A stretch of 64,000 nucleotides of DNA from Roseibium limicola. Lineage in GTDB: Bacteria > Pseudomonadota > Alphaproteobacteria > Rhizobiales > Stappiaceae. The translations under genes were made by a program, and so were the position numbers. The notes under the pieces are model-generated. The model had not been told where the DNA came from, searched no databases, and saw only the letters and a list, made by a program, of their open reading frames with translations. This document shows, in pieces, positions 42,007 through 51,375 of this stretch. Every line of letters begins with the position of its first letter. Position 1 is the stretch's first letter. The DNA is taken from the NCBI RefSeq assembly GCF_017313085.1, contig NZ_JAFLNF010000002.1, forward strand, positions 620,001 to 684,000. The letters run 5' to 3'.

Positions 42007-42666
42007 ATGAAGAACGGCGTAACACAGACCCTCTACAGCTACTGGGATGATCTGCGTGGCCCACGGCCGGCTCCAAACCGCTCCGAGGTCGATCCCGGCC
42101 GTATCCGCGCCCTGCTTGGCGATACATTCATTCTGGAAACCAGCTCGCCACAGGTTGCCCGTTACCGTCTGGCGGGAACCCGGCTGTGCTCGGCCCATTG
42201 CCGCGAGCTGAAAGGCCGCAACTTCCTGCGCGGCTGGTCCGACAAGGACCGTGAAGCGCTGGAAAGCCTGCTGACCGCAATCACCGAAGATGCCGCCGCC
42301 GCCGTCATCGGCATCAATGGCGTCACCGAGCGCGAACAGATCCTGACGATGGAAATGGTTTTGCTGCCGCTGAACGTGCCCGGCGAAGGCCGCACCCGCA
42401 TCCTCGGTGCCTGCACCCCGATGGAACGTCCCTACTGGCTCGGTCTGCATCCGATCCTGAAACAGTCCATCACCAGCCTGCGCCTGGTATGGCCGGACGA
42501 GCGTCCGTCGTTCCTGCGTCAGAACCAGAACAGCCATCAGATCAACCCGATTCTGCCACGCTTCCAGGCCGAACACATGCCGATGCCGGTTCCGCCCTCA
42601 GCACTTGCATTCGGTGCGGAACGTCAGGTCGGCCACCTGACTGTCTACCCCGGCGGAAAATCCTGA
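42007..42666 (+). CDS. PAS_5-type PAS-domain protein
   Basis: 219 residues. It reads YSYWDDLRGPRPAPNRSEVD, then IRALLGDTFILETSS and VARYRLAGTRLCSAHCRELK, as in the PAS_5 family of Alphaproteobacteria, a single PAS-like sensor domain with no output domain. The C-terminal 60 residues are proline- and asparagine-rich. The ligand is unknown. It precedes a PilZ protein by about 100 bases, and the pair recurs in related genomes to my recollection, which hints at a shared signalling role. Confidence 0.83.
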   Translation: MKNGVTQTLYSYWDDLRGPRPAPNRSEVDPGRIRALLGDTFILETSSPQVARYRLAGTRLCSAHCRELKGRNFLRGWSDKDREALESLLTAITEDAAAAVIGINGVTEREQILTMEMVLLPLNVPGEGRTRILGACTPMERPYWLGLHPILKQSITSLRLVWPDERPSFLRQNQNSHQINPILPRFQAEHMPMPVPPSALAFGAERQVGHLTVYPGGKS

Positions 42667-42767
42667 AAACCAGAGGTTGCCCTTACTGATCGTTAACCCG
42701 TCCTGCCCTAGTTTATCGCTTCAAAGAATTAAAGTGCATTTTGGCGCTGGCAAACGGGTGAGATGGC

Positions 42768-43403
42768 ATGGACGCCGGATTGGCAACGGCTACTGTAGGA
42801 TCGAGACCGCCGCTTCAAGCGACGGATCAGCGCCGTCACCAGCGGGTTGCTGTCAATATTCTTGGCCGCTTCATGCTTGAAGATCGACGTGAATATCCGT
42901 GTCAGGTGATCGACATGTCCCCTGGTGGCATGGCGATGATCACTCCGGTTTCCGGTCAGGTCGGCGAACGCGTTGTCGCCTACCTTGATCACCTGAGCCG
43001 GGTGGAAGGCAAGATCTCGCGGGTTTTCGAAGGCGGCTTCGCTGTCGAACTGCGCAACACTGTGCGCAAGCGCGACAAGATCGCCAACATCCTGACGTGG
43101 CTGGCCAACCGCGACGAACTGAACCTGCCGGAAGATCGTCGTCACGATCGTTTCGTGCCGAAGAACCCGATGACGCGGATCGTCCTGCCCGATGGCTCCG
43201 AACATATGTGCCGGATCATCGATGTGTCGCTCTCCGGGGCTGCTATCGCCACCGACATCGAGCCGGAAATGGGCGACAGCATCGCCCTCGGCAAGATGCG
43301 CGCCCGTGTCGTTCGCCGCATCGAAGGCGGGATTGCGGTGGAATTCGCCGCCATCCAGAACCGCGAACTTCTCGAACACCACATTTCATCGACCGGCGGC
43401 TGA
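42768..43403 (+). CDS. Protein with two PilZ domains
   Basis: 211 residues with tandem PilZ folds. Domain 1 has the c-di-GMP motifs RRHQRVAVN and DMSPGGMAM, and domain 2 has RRHDRFVPK and DVSLSGAAI. Both arginine and DxSxxG elements are intact, so both may bind c-di-GMP. There is no membrane segment. The GGDEF-EAL protein at 60.2 kb could be one of its signal sources, but that is inference. A terminator follows. Confidence 0.9.
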   Translation: MDAGLATATVGSRPPLQATDQRRHQRVAVNILGRFMLEDRREYPCQVIDMSPGGMAMITPVSGQVGERVVAYLDHLSRVEGKISRVFEGGFAVELRNTVRKRDKIANILTWLANRDELNLPEDRRHDRFVPKNPMTRIVLPDGSEHMCRIIDVSLSGAAIATDIEPEMGDSIALGKMRARVVRRIEGGIAVEFAAIQNRELLEHHISSTGG

Positions 43404-43440
43404 CGTATTCACGTCCCCGCCAGCATCGAGAGAAAAATTA

Positions 43441-43468
43441 GCCGCCAGCGCAAGCCGGCGGCTTTTTT
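43441..43468 (+). terminator. Terminator after the PilZ gene
   Basis: GCCGCC (43441-43446) and GGCGGC (43457-43462) form the stem with an inner loop of 10 bases, followed by six T. It overlaps the 3' side of the convergent oxidoreductase gap. Confidence 0.8.
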
Positions 43469-43469
43469 G

Positions 43470-44477
43470 TCAGATTTCGATACAGATCTTGCCGAAATGC
43501 GATCCGGCGGCCTCATATTTGAAGGCTTCTGCGGTGTCTTCGAGCCGATAGGTCTTGTCGATCACCGGTCGCATGTCCAGCCGGTCCAGCGCCCGGACAA
43601 AATCCAGCTGCTCCTGCCGTGATCCGACGATCAGACCCTGAAGCCTTTGCTGCTTGCGCATCAGATTGACTGTCGGAACCTCGCCGGAAATTCCAGTCAG
43701 CACGCCGATCAGCGCAATGTGCCCACCAATCCGGCAGGCGGTGATCGACTGAGCCAGAGTGGCGGGACCTCCCACCTCAATGACATGATCTACACCCCGT
43801 CCGCCGGTCAGCTCCAGAACCATTGCACCCCACTCCGGCGACTTGGCGTAGTTGATGACGTGATCCGCGCCGAGCGCCTTGGCCCGCTCCAGCTTTTCAT
43901 CCGACGATGACGTGATGATCACCTCGGCGCCCATCGCCTTGGCCAGCTGCAGAGCGAAGATCGAAACGCCACCGGTCCCCAGCGCCAGCACCGTGTCGCC
44001 AGCTTTCAGTCCGCCATCGACAACCAGTGCACGCCAGGCCGTCAGCCCCGCCGTTGTCAGGGACGCAGCTTCGGCGTGAGAATAGCCCTGCGGTGCCGGA
44101 GTCACCCAGGTGGTGGGCACGACAACCGTCTCGCGCGCATAGCCGTCGATGCCATCCCCCGGGGTGCGGCTGAAGTTATCCGTGACGGGGCCACCGGTCT
44201 GCCAATCCGGAAAAAAACATGACACGACATGATCACCGACGGCAAAGTCGCTGACCCCTGCCCCGACGGCTTCCACGACACCGGCGCCGTCAGACAGTGG
44301 TATCCGGCCGTCCTCATTGGGGATCCGACCGCTTACCACGCCGAGATCATGAAAGTTCAGCGAGCTGGCGAAGATCCGGATACGAAGTTCGCCAGCCCCG
44401 GGCTGACCGGGATCGGCCATCTCGCAAAGTCGCAGTGTCTCGAGGCCGACGGGGGCGGACAGTCTAAGTCCTCTCAT
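43470..44477 (-). CDS. MDR-superfamily NAD(P)-dependent oxidoreductase
   Basis: 335-residue medium-chain dehydrogenase/reductase. The start of the catalytic domain reads ASSLNFHDLGVVSGRIP, the quinone-oxidoreductase-like form without the catalytic zinc cysteine. The nucleotide fold contains VLALGTGGVSIFALQLAKAM. A zinc-independent quinone or enone reductase is therefore likelier than an alcohol dehydrogenase. The substrate is unknown. It is a lone gene convergent with the PilZ gene. Confidence 0.85.
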   Translation of the reverse strand: MRGLRLSAPVGLETLRLCEMADPGQPGAGELRIRIFASSLNFHDLGVVSGRIPNEDGRIPLSDGAGVVEAVGAGVSDFAVGDHVVSCFFPDWQTGGPVTDNFSRTPGDGIDGYARETVVVPTTWVTPAPQGYSHAEAASLTTAGLTAWRALVVDGGLKAGDTVLALGTGGVSIFALQLAKAMGAEVIITSSSDEKLERAKALGADHVINYAKSPEWGAMVLELTGGRGVDHVIEVGGPATLAQSITACRIGGHIALIGVLTGISGEVPTVNLMRKQQRLQGLIVGSRQEQLDFVRALDRLDMRPVIDKTYRLEDTAEAFKYEAAGSHFGKICIEI

Positions 44478-44962
44478 GCTTCAACATCTCCTGCTGGTTA
44501 TTTTGCCTGAGCGATATATCGCCCCAACCAGGTCACCTGCAAGCCGACACGCCTGCCAACTGTTCCTACCCGCGGTTTCTCAGCATTTGCCAATTCTGAC
44601 AGGCCCCGCGCACCTACAGCCGGAAACCACGGCCGTATCGGCCTGCAAGTATTCGTCGGCCAGAACTTTTTTCAAAAAATTTTCAGCGTCCAGGAGCCGC
44701 TTTTTGCTTGTGCATCTCTTGAGATCCATTCTTCCGATCAACTTTCCACGATCACAACGAAACCCAATTAAACGCAGAAAAAACAGCTAGATAAGCCCTA
44801 TCCGAGACAACTTTAATTAATTTTGATCCGCATTTTATGTGAAGTTGATTCAAATGTATTTCAAGTTTGAATCAAGTATTATTATGATTTTATCTGCGTG
44901 ATTATCAGCTAATAAAAAGCAGAATGTCATTGTTTGCTCAACCTAAAGGGGATGGGTTAGCA
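44478..44962. other. AT-rich upstream region of the transglutaminase-like gene
   Basis: About 485 bases with no gene. The half next to the plus-strand gene (about 44640-44960) is strongly AT-rich compared with the surroundings, with direct TCAA/TTTGAATCAAG elements near 44850-44880. This looks like a promoter region bound by a nucleoid protein or regulator. I could not fix a -35/-10 pair with confidence. Confidence 0.4.
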
Positions 44963-45571
44963 ATGAATATTAGAAATACTCTGTTGAACTCCGCGTTGCT
45001 TGCAGCAACTTTGATGATGACCTCAGCTGCTGGGGCAGCACCGAGCCGGTTCATGGCCATGGGATCAGCCGTCAAGGCGCCAGTCGGGCACATACAATTC
45101 TGTCGGGACAACCCCCGCGACTGTCAGGGCAAGGAAGCTCCGGTCGTGGTGAAACTCACCGAAGCGCGCTGGAATGAGCTGATTGCGCTGAACCAGCGGG
45201 TAAACCGCGGCATCCGCCCGGTGACGGACAGCCAGCTCTTCGGACAGGAAGAGTATTGGACCTATCCGACCAACGGTGCCGGAGACTGTGAGGAATATGT
45301 TCTTGAGAAGAGGCGCGTCTTGATCGCAGCCGGATGGCCGAAGAGCGCATTGCTCATCACCGTTGCCAAGGACATGCAGAACGCAGGACATGCGGTGCTT
45401 ACGGTCCGGACGGACCAGGGCGACATGATCCTGGACAACCAGATCGAGGCGGTTTTGCCGTGGTATTCCACGCCCTACCGCTACATCAAACGCCAGTCCA
45501 CCACCCAGCCAGCCCGGTGGACCGGTATTTCCGACAAGCGCGTCACCACGGTGGGCAGCCTCGGAAACTAG
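44963..45571 (+). CDS. Transglutaminase-like cysteine peptidase (DUF920/BTLCP)
   Basis: 202-residue exported protein. The signal peptide is in MNIRNTLLNSALLAATLMMT with cleavage after SAAGAA. The catalytic triad of the bacterial transglutaminase-like family is intact: cysteine in GAGDCEEYVLEKRRVL, histidine in NAGHAVLTVRT, aspartate in ILDNQIEAVLPW. Members act in the periplasm, and some cleave adhesin anchors of the LapG kind under c-di-GMP control. No LapD-like receptor is adjacent. ATG 44963 is chosen because it gives the clean signal peptide; ATG 44924 adds a charged stretch. Confidence 0.88.
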   Translation: MNIRNTLLNSALLAATLMMTSAAGAAPSRFMAMGSAVKAPVGHIQFCRDNPRDCQGKEAPVVVKLTEARWNELIALNQRVNRGIRPVTDSQLFGQEEYWTYPTNGAGDCEEYVLEKRRVLIAAGWPKSALLITVAKDMQNAGHAVLTVRTDQGDMILDNQIEAVLPWYSTPYRYIKRQSTTQPARWTGISDKRVTTVGSLGN

Positions 45572-45662
45572 ACTTTAGTTTGGATGGTTTTGCCTGTTCG
45601 CAGGCATACGGGAAGATCCGGTCGCGTCCCCACCCTCCCCATCCCTACCACGACCGGATCCA

Positions 45663-45701
45663 GGGAGTCGGCTCGCCCCCGCAAGCCGACTCCCGCCCTT
45701 T
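45663..45701 (+). terminator. Terminator after the transglutaminase-like gene
   Basis: GGGAGTCGGCT (45663-45673) and AGCCGACTCCC (45684-45694) pair perfectly over 11 bp, with a T-rich tail (TTTTCTT) five bases later. Confidence 0.75.
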
Positions 45702-45788
45702 TCTTCAAGACGGGATGCCGCATCCGATCTTCAGGTCGATGTGGTGAGGTGCTAGCCCCTGACACTTGGGGGCTATTGGTTTACGCGG

Positions 45789-46325
45789 TCAGTCAGCAAC
45801 AGGCGCAAGACCCGCCTTGAACCGGCGCCAATTACGCACATAGCCATCCGCAGATTTTCGCAAGCCTTCAATCGCCGCCGCATCCAGAGTGCGTGCCACC
45901 TTGCCCGGCATGCCGACGACGAGTGAGTTGTCGGGAATGACCTTGCCTTCCGGGATAAGCGCATTCGCACCGATCAGGCAGTTCTCACCGATCACCGCCC
46001 CGTTCAGAACGGTCGCGCCCATTCCGACAAGCGAATTGGCGCCAATGGTGCAGCCATGCAGGATCGCCTTGTGGCCGATGGTGCAGCCGGCTCCGATGGT
46101 CAGTGGAAATCCGATATCCGTGTGACAGACGCAACCGTCTTGAATGTTGGATCGCTCGCCGATCAGGATCAGCTCGTTGTCGCCGCGCAGAATCGCGCCG
46201 AACCAGATACTGGCCTCGCGCTCCAGACGCACACTGCCAATGACCGTGGCATCCGGTGCAATCCAGCTTTCCGTTTCATCCGCAAATTCCGGAACCCGGT
46301 CTTCCAGCCGATAAAGCGTCATCAT
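45789..46325 (-). CDS. Gamma-class carbonic anhydrase family protein
   Basis: 178-residue left-handed beta-helix protein of the YrdA/PaaY group. The three zinc histidines are in [14 protein letters not shown] and IGHKAILHG, set among hexapeptide repeats ([20 protein letters not shown]). Trimer formation across subunits is expected. Activity is not guaranteed, as some members lack carbonic anhydrase activity or serve in other complexes. ATG 46322 is an alternative one codon later. Confidence 0.9.
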   Translation of the reverse strand: MMTLYRLEDRVPEFADETESWIAPDATVIGSVRLEREASIWFGAILRGDNELILIGERSNIQDGCVCHTDIGFPLTIGAGCTIGHKAILHGCTIGANSLVGMGATVLNGAVIGENCLIGANALIPEGKVIPDNSLVVGMPGKVARTLDAAAIEGLRKSADGYVRNWRRFKAGLAPVAD

Positions 46326-46377
46326 GTCCTCCCAGTAGATTGGCGCCTGACCGGTCTACCGATCGCTCAATGGAAGA

Positions 46378-46704
46378 TCAGAAGGTTTGGGCCAGGCCGA
46401 GGGCAAAGTGCATCACGACGATGCCCGAGCACAAGCTCCACATCCCCGCAATCGTGGAAGACGCGACCAGCCAGCCCAACGGGCGACCTTCCAGTCGGCG
46501 GCCGCGGATGGCATTGCGCATGATGATGAACGGGCCTGCAAAAATGCACAGACCGACACCGGCAATTGCCCCCAGAATTGTTCCGACATCAATGTTGAAG
46601 TGGGGGGGCGTGTTGGTCAGAAGCTGATACAAGCTGCCCAGCAAGCCGGCAGCCACAAACCCTGCAGACCCAATATACAATGCAATCACCAGCTCGAATA
46701 ACAC
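46378..46704 (-). CDS. Small membrane protein of unknown function
   Basis: I do not recognise a characterised family. The 108-residue product has about three membrane helices: LFELVIALYIGSAGFVAAGL, ILGAIAGVGLCIFAGPFIIM and WLVASSTIAGMWSLCSGIVV. A basic loop MRNAIRGRRLEGRP separates the last two. GTG 46704 is chosen since AGAGGG lies six bases upstream; TTG 46710 would abut it. It precedes the carbonic anhydrase on the same strand by 52 bases and may be cotranscribed. Confidence 0.75.
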   Translation of the reverse strand: MLFELVIALYIGSAGFVAAGLLGSLYQLLTNTPPHFNIDVGTILGAIAGVGLCIFAGPFIIMRNAIRGRRLEGRPLGWLVASSTIAGMWSLCSGIVVMHFALGLAQTF

Positions 46705-46940
46705 AGCCAACCCTCTTACTAACTCTTTCCAGCCGAAGCTGAGTTAAGAAACTGTTAGGATAGATTGCAAGCACCGTGCCGACTTTTGATTCGGCAAAAC
46801 ATGGCAGAAACCCTGAGACTCATGCTGATTTCGGCTCACATGCCCCATCCCGTTCCGGCACATCTGTGCCAGACAGGGACGTATGAGCAGCGTCGCGAGC
46901 GCCAGCAAGGCACAGCTCTGTATCAAAAGGACATGCGTCC

Positions 46941-47648
46941 TTGATCCCCTACGAGCTTCCTCAGGCCAGTGGCTTTCGCCCCATCTACTTCACAGTGATT
47001 ATCGCACTTCTGGCTTTGACAGCCTTTGTGCACCTGTTTCTGCTGGCTGCACACTGGAGCGGATACTGGCGCGGCAACATGTACTGGTCGGAAGCCCCGA
47101 AGATCCTGAGTGTGTCCCTCGACGGATATGAGTTGAAGGTTCCGGCCGATCTTCTGAAGGGCCCGGCACACCGCCTGTCACAGCTCACAGGCGATCTGTA
47201 TCTCTCCAACCTGCGCATGTCCGCCGTATGGCCATCGATGCTTGGCGCGCGAGCACGCACGGCCGGCAACTCAGGCCGGCGTGACCAGAAAAAGCTGCTC
47301 GACATCGACGTGCGCATCGGCGCCCCCTCAGAGACCATGAGCGATCAGCTGGAAAGCATTTTCAAGAAGCTGGCGAGGGGCCAACCCAAGGCAGGGCCAG
47401 GAGGCCTGACCCGGCTGCGGCTGTCTGCCGATGGTGCGGCAGAAGGCGACTATGTGTTTTACGAAAATGGGCGCATCACCAGCTTCATTGCACGCTGCAA
47501 GATCCGCAAGAATGCAGCCGATGTCTGCCGCAGAGAGCTGACCTGGGGACCGCTGCTGATCAATTACCGCTTCGACCCATCCCTGCTGAGCAACTGGGGA
47601 AGCCTGGAACGGCGGATCCTGACGCTGATTGGCTCTCTCGCCAGCTGA
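46941..47648 (+). CDS. Membrane-anchored protein of unknown function
   Basis: The 235-residue product has one N-terminal transmembrane segment (FTVIIALLALTAFVHLFLLA) and a periplasmic part rich in basic residues. No family is recognised. The only usable start in frame is TTG at 46941, with AAGGA about nine bases upstream, since a stop codon lies at 46884-46886. A short ATG-CGT-CCT-TGA reading frame overlaps the start and could couple translation. A bidirectional terminator follows. Confidence 0.7.
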   Translation: MIPYELPQASGFRPIYFTVIIALLALTAFVHLFLLAAHWSGYWRGNMYWSEAPKILSVSLDGYELKVPADLLKGPAHRLSQLTGDLYLSNLRMSAVWPSMLGARARTAGNSGRRDQKKLLDIDVRIGAPSETMSDQLESIFKKLARGQPKAGPGGLTRLRLSADGAAEGDYVFYENGRITSFIARCKIRKNAADVCRRELTWGPLLINYRFDPSLLSNWGSLERRILTLIGSLAS

Positions 47649-47681
47649 ACCCTGCTGTCACGACAGAAAGCGACGCAAACA

Positions 47682-47715
47682 AAAACCCCGGAGCCAGAAC
47701 CGGCACCGGGGTTTT
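47682..47715. terminator. Bidirectional terminator
   Basis: AAAACCCCGG (47682-47691) and CCGGGGTTTT (47706-47715) form a 10-bp stem whose ends supply T runs for both strands. It serves the unknown membrane protein on the plus strand and the DUF3126 gene on the minus strand. Confidence 0.85.
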
Positions 47716-47740
47716 CAAAATGGCATTGATGCGGCTGAGC

Positions 47741-47956
47741 TTAAAACTCTTCGACATCAAACTCCAGAATGGCCATCTGGAAGTTCCAGCTCAGATCATC
47801 ATCCTCGTCATCGCGGAACAACACGCCGATGAACTCATCGCCGATGTAAACCTCAGCGCTGTCGTCCTTGATCGGACGCGCCTTCACCTTGATGGTGTCG
47901 AGCGAGAATTTGGACCGCAGGAAGGCTTCAAGCTTGCGGATTTCTTCAGGTTTCAA
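47741..47956 (-). CDS. DUF3126 family protein
   Basis: 71 residues, starting MKPEEIRKLEAFLRSKFSLD and containing KDDSAEVYIGDEFIGVLFRD. This is the DUF3126 family, restricted to Alphaproteobacteria and of unknown function. It lies 86 bases downstream of cysE on the same strand, an adjacency I recall as conserved, so a link to cysteine metabolism is possible but unproven. Confidence 0.88.
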   Translation of the reverse strand: MKPEEIRKLEAFLRSKFSLDTIKVKARPIKDDSAEVYIGDEFIGVLFRDDEDDDLSWNFQMAILEFDVEEF

Positions 47957-48042
47957 GGGAACGCTCCTGCAAATTTCGATTGTCTGTGTGTATTCGTTGC
48001 GGCGACCCTTACACCATCAAGCGGTCGTCACAACAGGTCTCA

Positions 48043-48909
48043 TCAGCTTTCCCCGTCTTCCTTTTCAGGTTTCGACGGCGTGGACGGATTGAGACCAGCA
48101 AGAAGCTGGTTCATGCTGCGGGCGGGTTCAGAGCACCCGGCCTGACCGACGATCCGCGCCGGAACCCCGGCAACGGTCGAGTTCGGCGGAACGTCTTTAA
48201 GCACAACCGAACCGGCAGCAATGCGTGAGCAATGTCCGATTTCCAGGTTGCCGAGCACCTTGGCACCCGCCCCGATCAGCACGCCGTTGCGGATCTTCGG
48301 ATGACGGTCGCCCTGTTCCTTGCCCGTGCCCCCCAGGGTGACGCCCTGCAGGATTGAGACATCGTCGCCGATCACGGCCGTCATGCCCACGACGAGCGCC
48401 GTGCCATGATCGATGAAGATGCCACGTCCGACCGGCACAGCCGGGTGAATGTCGATCTGAAACACCTCAGAAGCCCGCGACTGTAGATACAGCGCGAAGT
48501 CCTGCCGCCCCTGACGCCACAACCAGTTGGCCAGACGGTGGGTCTGCAGAGCGTGGAAGCCCTTGAAGTAGAGCACCGGCTCCAGCAGACGCTCACACGC
48601 CGGATCGCGGTCATAGACGGCCACCACATCAACCCGGAAGATCTCTCCAAGCTCAGGCTCACTCGCCAAGGCTTCCAGATAGGTCTGGCGGATCAACGAG
48701 GCAGAAACCACGTCCCGGCCCAGCCTGTCGCCCAGTCGATGGACCAGCGCCTCTTCCAGCGTCTTGTGATTGAGAACCGTCTCATAGACGAAAGAGGACA
48801 GCGCCGGCTCGCTGATGACCATGGCCTCGGCCTCATCGCGCAGCTGACGCCAGACCGGATCATGCAATGCCAGATTATCCGCGTTCTGCCGCGGGCTCGG
48901 ATTGGACAT
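48043..48909 (-). CDS. cysE: Serine O-acetyltransferase
   Basis: First step of cysteine synthesis from serine and acetyl-CoA. The 288-residue protein has the N-terminal helical domain (DPVWRQLRDEAEAMVISEPA) and the left-handed beta-helix. Catalytic residues are in DIHPAVPVGRGIFIDHG and GVTLGGTGKEQGDRHP. The C-terminal tail (KPEKEDGES) does not end in isoleucine, the residue with which many CysE proteins dock CysK. Complex formation may therefore differ. The ATG at 48909 has AGGAG seven bases upstream. Confidence 0.93.
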   Translation of the reverse strand: MSNPSPRQNADNLALHDPVWRQLRDEAEAMVISEPALSSFVYETVLNHKTLEEALVHRLGDRLGRDVVSASLIRQTYLEALASEPELGEIFRVDVVAVYDRDPACERLLEPVLYFKGFHALQTHRLANWLWRQGRQDFALYLQSRASEVFQIDIHPAVPVGRGIFIDHGTALVVGMTAVIGDDVSILQGVTLGGTGKEQGDRHPKIRNGVLIGAGAKVLGNLEIGHCSRIAAGSVVLKDVPPNSTVAGVPARIVGQAGCSEPARSMNQLLAGLNPSTPSKPEKEDGES

Positions 48910-49059
48910 GCTGTCACTCCTGCTTTCGCTTCCACGGGGAAGCGTCAAAACGGACCTTAAGATAGGCACTCCTGCCGCGTTTCCCAAGGCAAACTTGTAA
49001 ACACTGTGTGAGCCTGCTTTCTTGAGCTTAAGAAAGTCCTGAAAGAAAGCCAACTCACC

Positions 49060-49884
49060 GTGATCGCCCCCTCATCGCCCCAAAGCGCTCGCGCAACGGT
49101 TCAGCCCCACAAGGAAGGCACCTTGGGCTGGCTGGTAATCGACAATCCGTCCCGGCGCAATGCCCTAAACCTGACGATGTGGACGCAACTGGCGCAGGCT
49201 GCACAGCAGTTGGACCAGGACAGCTCGATCCGTGCGGTCGTTGTCTGTGGCGCTGCCGACCCGGATGGAGCAGGTGATTTTTCCGCCGGAGCGGATATTT
49301 CCGAGTTCGAGGCAACACGCTCCTCTGCCGACAGCGCCAAGGCCTATGACGCTGCGAACCTCGCCGCCTTCGCTGCCCTGCGCAGCCTTTCCAAGCCGAC
49401 CGTCGCACTGATCCGTGGCAACTGCCTCGGTGGCGGTCTTGGTCTGGCACTGGCCTGTGACATCCGCATTGCCGCTAGTACCGCCCGCTTCTGCCTGCCC
49501 CCGGCCAAACTGGGACTGGCCTATCCGGTCGAAGCAATCGCTGATGTGGTTGCTGCCATCGGGCCAGCATGGACCAAGCGGCTGATCTTCACCGGTGAGC
49601 GGATCGACGCTGCCCGTGCGCTGCAGATCGGGCTGGTGCAGGACGTGCACCCGGAGGCGGATCTGGTCGACGCCCTTGCAGCACTGACCAACCAGATCAT
49701 CGCCAATGCGCCGCTGTCTCAGGCGGCTGGCAAACTTGCAGTCGCAGCCAGTCTGGCAGGCACGTCTCCAGAGCTGCTGGCAACAGCGCATTCGGCGGCG
49801 CGGGCCTGTTATGAAAGCCGCGACTTCGCCGAAGGCCGAACCGCTTTTCTGCAGAAACGCAAACCGGATTTCAACGGCGACTGA
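49060..49884 (+). CDS. Enoyl-CoA hydratase/isomerase family protein
   Basis: 274-residue crotonase-fold protein. Oxyanion-hole segments are FSAGADISEF and GNCLGGGLGLALACDIRIAA, and LGLAYPVEAIADVVAAIG follows. The position usually held by the second catalytic glutamate is in LAYPVEAI, so a hydratase or isomerase is possible. The GTG start at 49060 has a poor ribosome site, so the N-terminus is uncertain. The substrate is unknown. It diverges from cysE with a 150-base gap. Confidence 0.85.
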   Translation: MIAPSSPQSARATVQPHKEGTLGWLVIDNPSRRNALNLTMWTQLAQAAQQLDQDSSIRAVVVCGAADPDGAGDFSAGADISEFEATRSSADSAKAYDAANLAAFAALRSLSKPTVALIRGNCLGGGLGLALACDIRIAASTARFCLPPAKLGLAYPVEAIADVVAAIGPAWTKRLIFTGERIDAARALQIGLVQDVHPEADLVDALAALTNQIIANAPLSQAAGKLAVAASLAGTSPELLATAHSAARACYESRDFAEGRTAFLQKRKPDFNGD

Positions 49885-50035
49885 GAAGACGCCAACCGGA
49901 ATCAGTCCCTCAAGGACCATGGACAACCTGCTGACTTGATTCAGGGATTTCACCTGATCGACACCCTGAAGGCTCCCGCTCCGCTGTGAATCACTCTCTG
50001 AGGCAGCCACCTCCAAGACACTGATCGCGCACACA

Positions 50036-50065
50036 AAAACCGCCCCGAAAGCTCGGAGCGGTTTT
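50036..50065. terminator. Terminator after the alpha/beta hydrolase
   Basis: AAAACCGC (50036-50043) and GCGGTTTT (50058-50065) form an 8-bp stem with an inner CCGA/TCGG extension. T runs occur at both ends, so it can serve the minus-strand hydrolase and the plus-strand enoyl-CoA hydratase gene. Confidence 0.8.
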
Positions 50066-50084
50066 AAGCAGATACGACGAGGTT

Positions 50085-50840
50085 TTAGCCGGCGGTTTTC
50101 TCCAGGAATTCCAGCACACCCGCCTTGTAGACCTTGTCGCCAACCGCAACCATGTGGTCCCGGTCCGGAATATCCAGCACCTGAGCATTGGGGATCAGAT
50201 CCGCCAATGCCTGGGCCGAACCTGCAATGTCATCCTTGGTGCCAACGGCAACCAGCACCGGTCGCTCGATGCGGCTGACGTCTTCCTCGGAAATCTTCTG
50301 CCGCGACGAGCGCATGCAGGCAGCCAGCGCCAGACGGTCGGATTTCGTCTGATCGGCAAAGGCACGAAAGGCGCGGCCCGTCCGGTCTTCCACATCCTTG
50401 ATGCTGTCAGCCTCCAGCGCTGCGGCGATCGGCTCCGGATCGCCAACACCGCCGACCATGCCGTAGCCCAGACCGCCGAAGACCACACGACGGACCTTCT
50501 CGGGATGATTGAGCGTCAGGAAGGCGGAGATACGCGCGCCCATCGAGTACCCCATGACATCGACGCTCGCCAGACCGAGATGCTCGATCAGGTTGAAGGC
50601 ATCCTCCGCCATCACCGGTGCGCCATAGTCGTCCGGATTGTAGAACTTGGTGCTGTCGCCATGGCCACGATTGTCGAGGGTGATCACCCGAAACCCGGCT
50701 TTGGTCAGCGTGCGGACCCAACCCGGATAGTCCCAATTGACGAACTTGTTGGAGGCGAACCCGTGGATCAGCAGGATCGGATCGCCTTCACCCTGATCGG
50801 TGTAGGCGATTTCGACCCCATTCTTTTCAAATGTCGGCAT
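50085..50840 (-). CDS. Alpha/beta hydrolase
   Basis: 251-residue hydrolase. The oxyanion motif is LLIHGFASNKFVNWDYPGW, the nucleophile elbow is VMGYSMGARIS, and the catalytic aspartate and histidine are in VGTKDDIAG and PDRDHMVAVGD. The substrate cannot be told. ATG 50840 begins MPTFEKNGVEIAYTDQG, matching family starts; an earlier in-frame start adds unconserved residues. It is a lone gene with its own terminator. Confidence 0.87.
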   Translation of the reverse strand: MPTFEKNGVEIAYTDQGEGDPILLIHGFASNKFVNWDYPGWVRTLTKAGFRVITLDNRGHGDSTKFYNPDDYGAPVMAEDAFNLIEHLGLASVDVMGYSMGARISAFLTLNHPEKVRRVVFGGLGYGMVGGVGDPEPIAAALEADSIKDVEDRTGRAFRAFADQTKSDRLALAACMRSSRQKISEEDVSRIERPVLVAVGTKDDIAGSAQALADLIPNAQVLDIPDRDHMVAVGDKVYKAGVLEFLEKTAG

Positions 50841-51057
50841 TGTCAGCTTCAAGATGTGAGGTGAATAAAACAGGAAAGCCCAGTCTACGCGGATCGCCGC
50901 AGCTGGGAAACCCGCCACGGCAAACTATCCCGCGCCCTTTGTCCCGTCCACAGAGCGGCCCGAGACGACCGGCCGCACGCTTTTCCCCTACACAACGGTG
51001 CGTCGAATAGGTATGGTCCGGCGCAAATCGATGGCACCTCTTGAATGGATTGAACAG

Positions 51058-51315
51058 ATGGCGGATCAAATCGTCCCGCATTTCCAAAACAACAGCGGTC
51101 ATGATTCCGTGGCCATCGGCGCCCGCGAATTCATGTGCATTGGCGCCAACCCGCCCTTCGATCACCCGCATGTCTTCCTGGACCTCGGCGACGAATATGA
51201 AATCGTCTGCCCCTATTGCTCGACCCTCTACAAGTTCGATGCAACGCTGAAGGCCAACGAGACCTCGCCGACCGATTGCGTCTGGACGCCAGACAACATC
51301 ACCTCCGCCGCCTGA
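51058..51315 (+). CDS. Zinc-finger (NDUFS6-like CHCC) protein
   Basis: 85 residues from ATG 51058, starting MADQIVPHFQNNSGHDSVAI. The signature is GAREFMCIGANPPFDHPHVF, then EIVCPYCSTLYKFD, giving the CHCC zinc site. Its mitochondrial homologue NDUFS6 is a complex I accessory subunit, so a role in respiratory complex I is possible. Two earlier ATGs (51013, 51031) are in frame but add no family sequence. Confidence 0.85.
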   Translation: MADQIVPHFQNNSGHDSVAIGAREFMCIGANPPFDHPHVFLDLGDEYEIVCPYCSTLYKFDATLKANETSPTDCVWTPDNITSAA

Positions 51316-51375
51316 TTCCCGGTCCCGGACGCCCCGGGGCCTCCCGGCTTTTCTCTTTCGACAGGTTGACCCCGG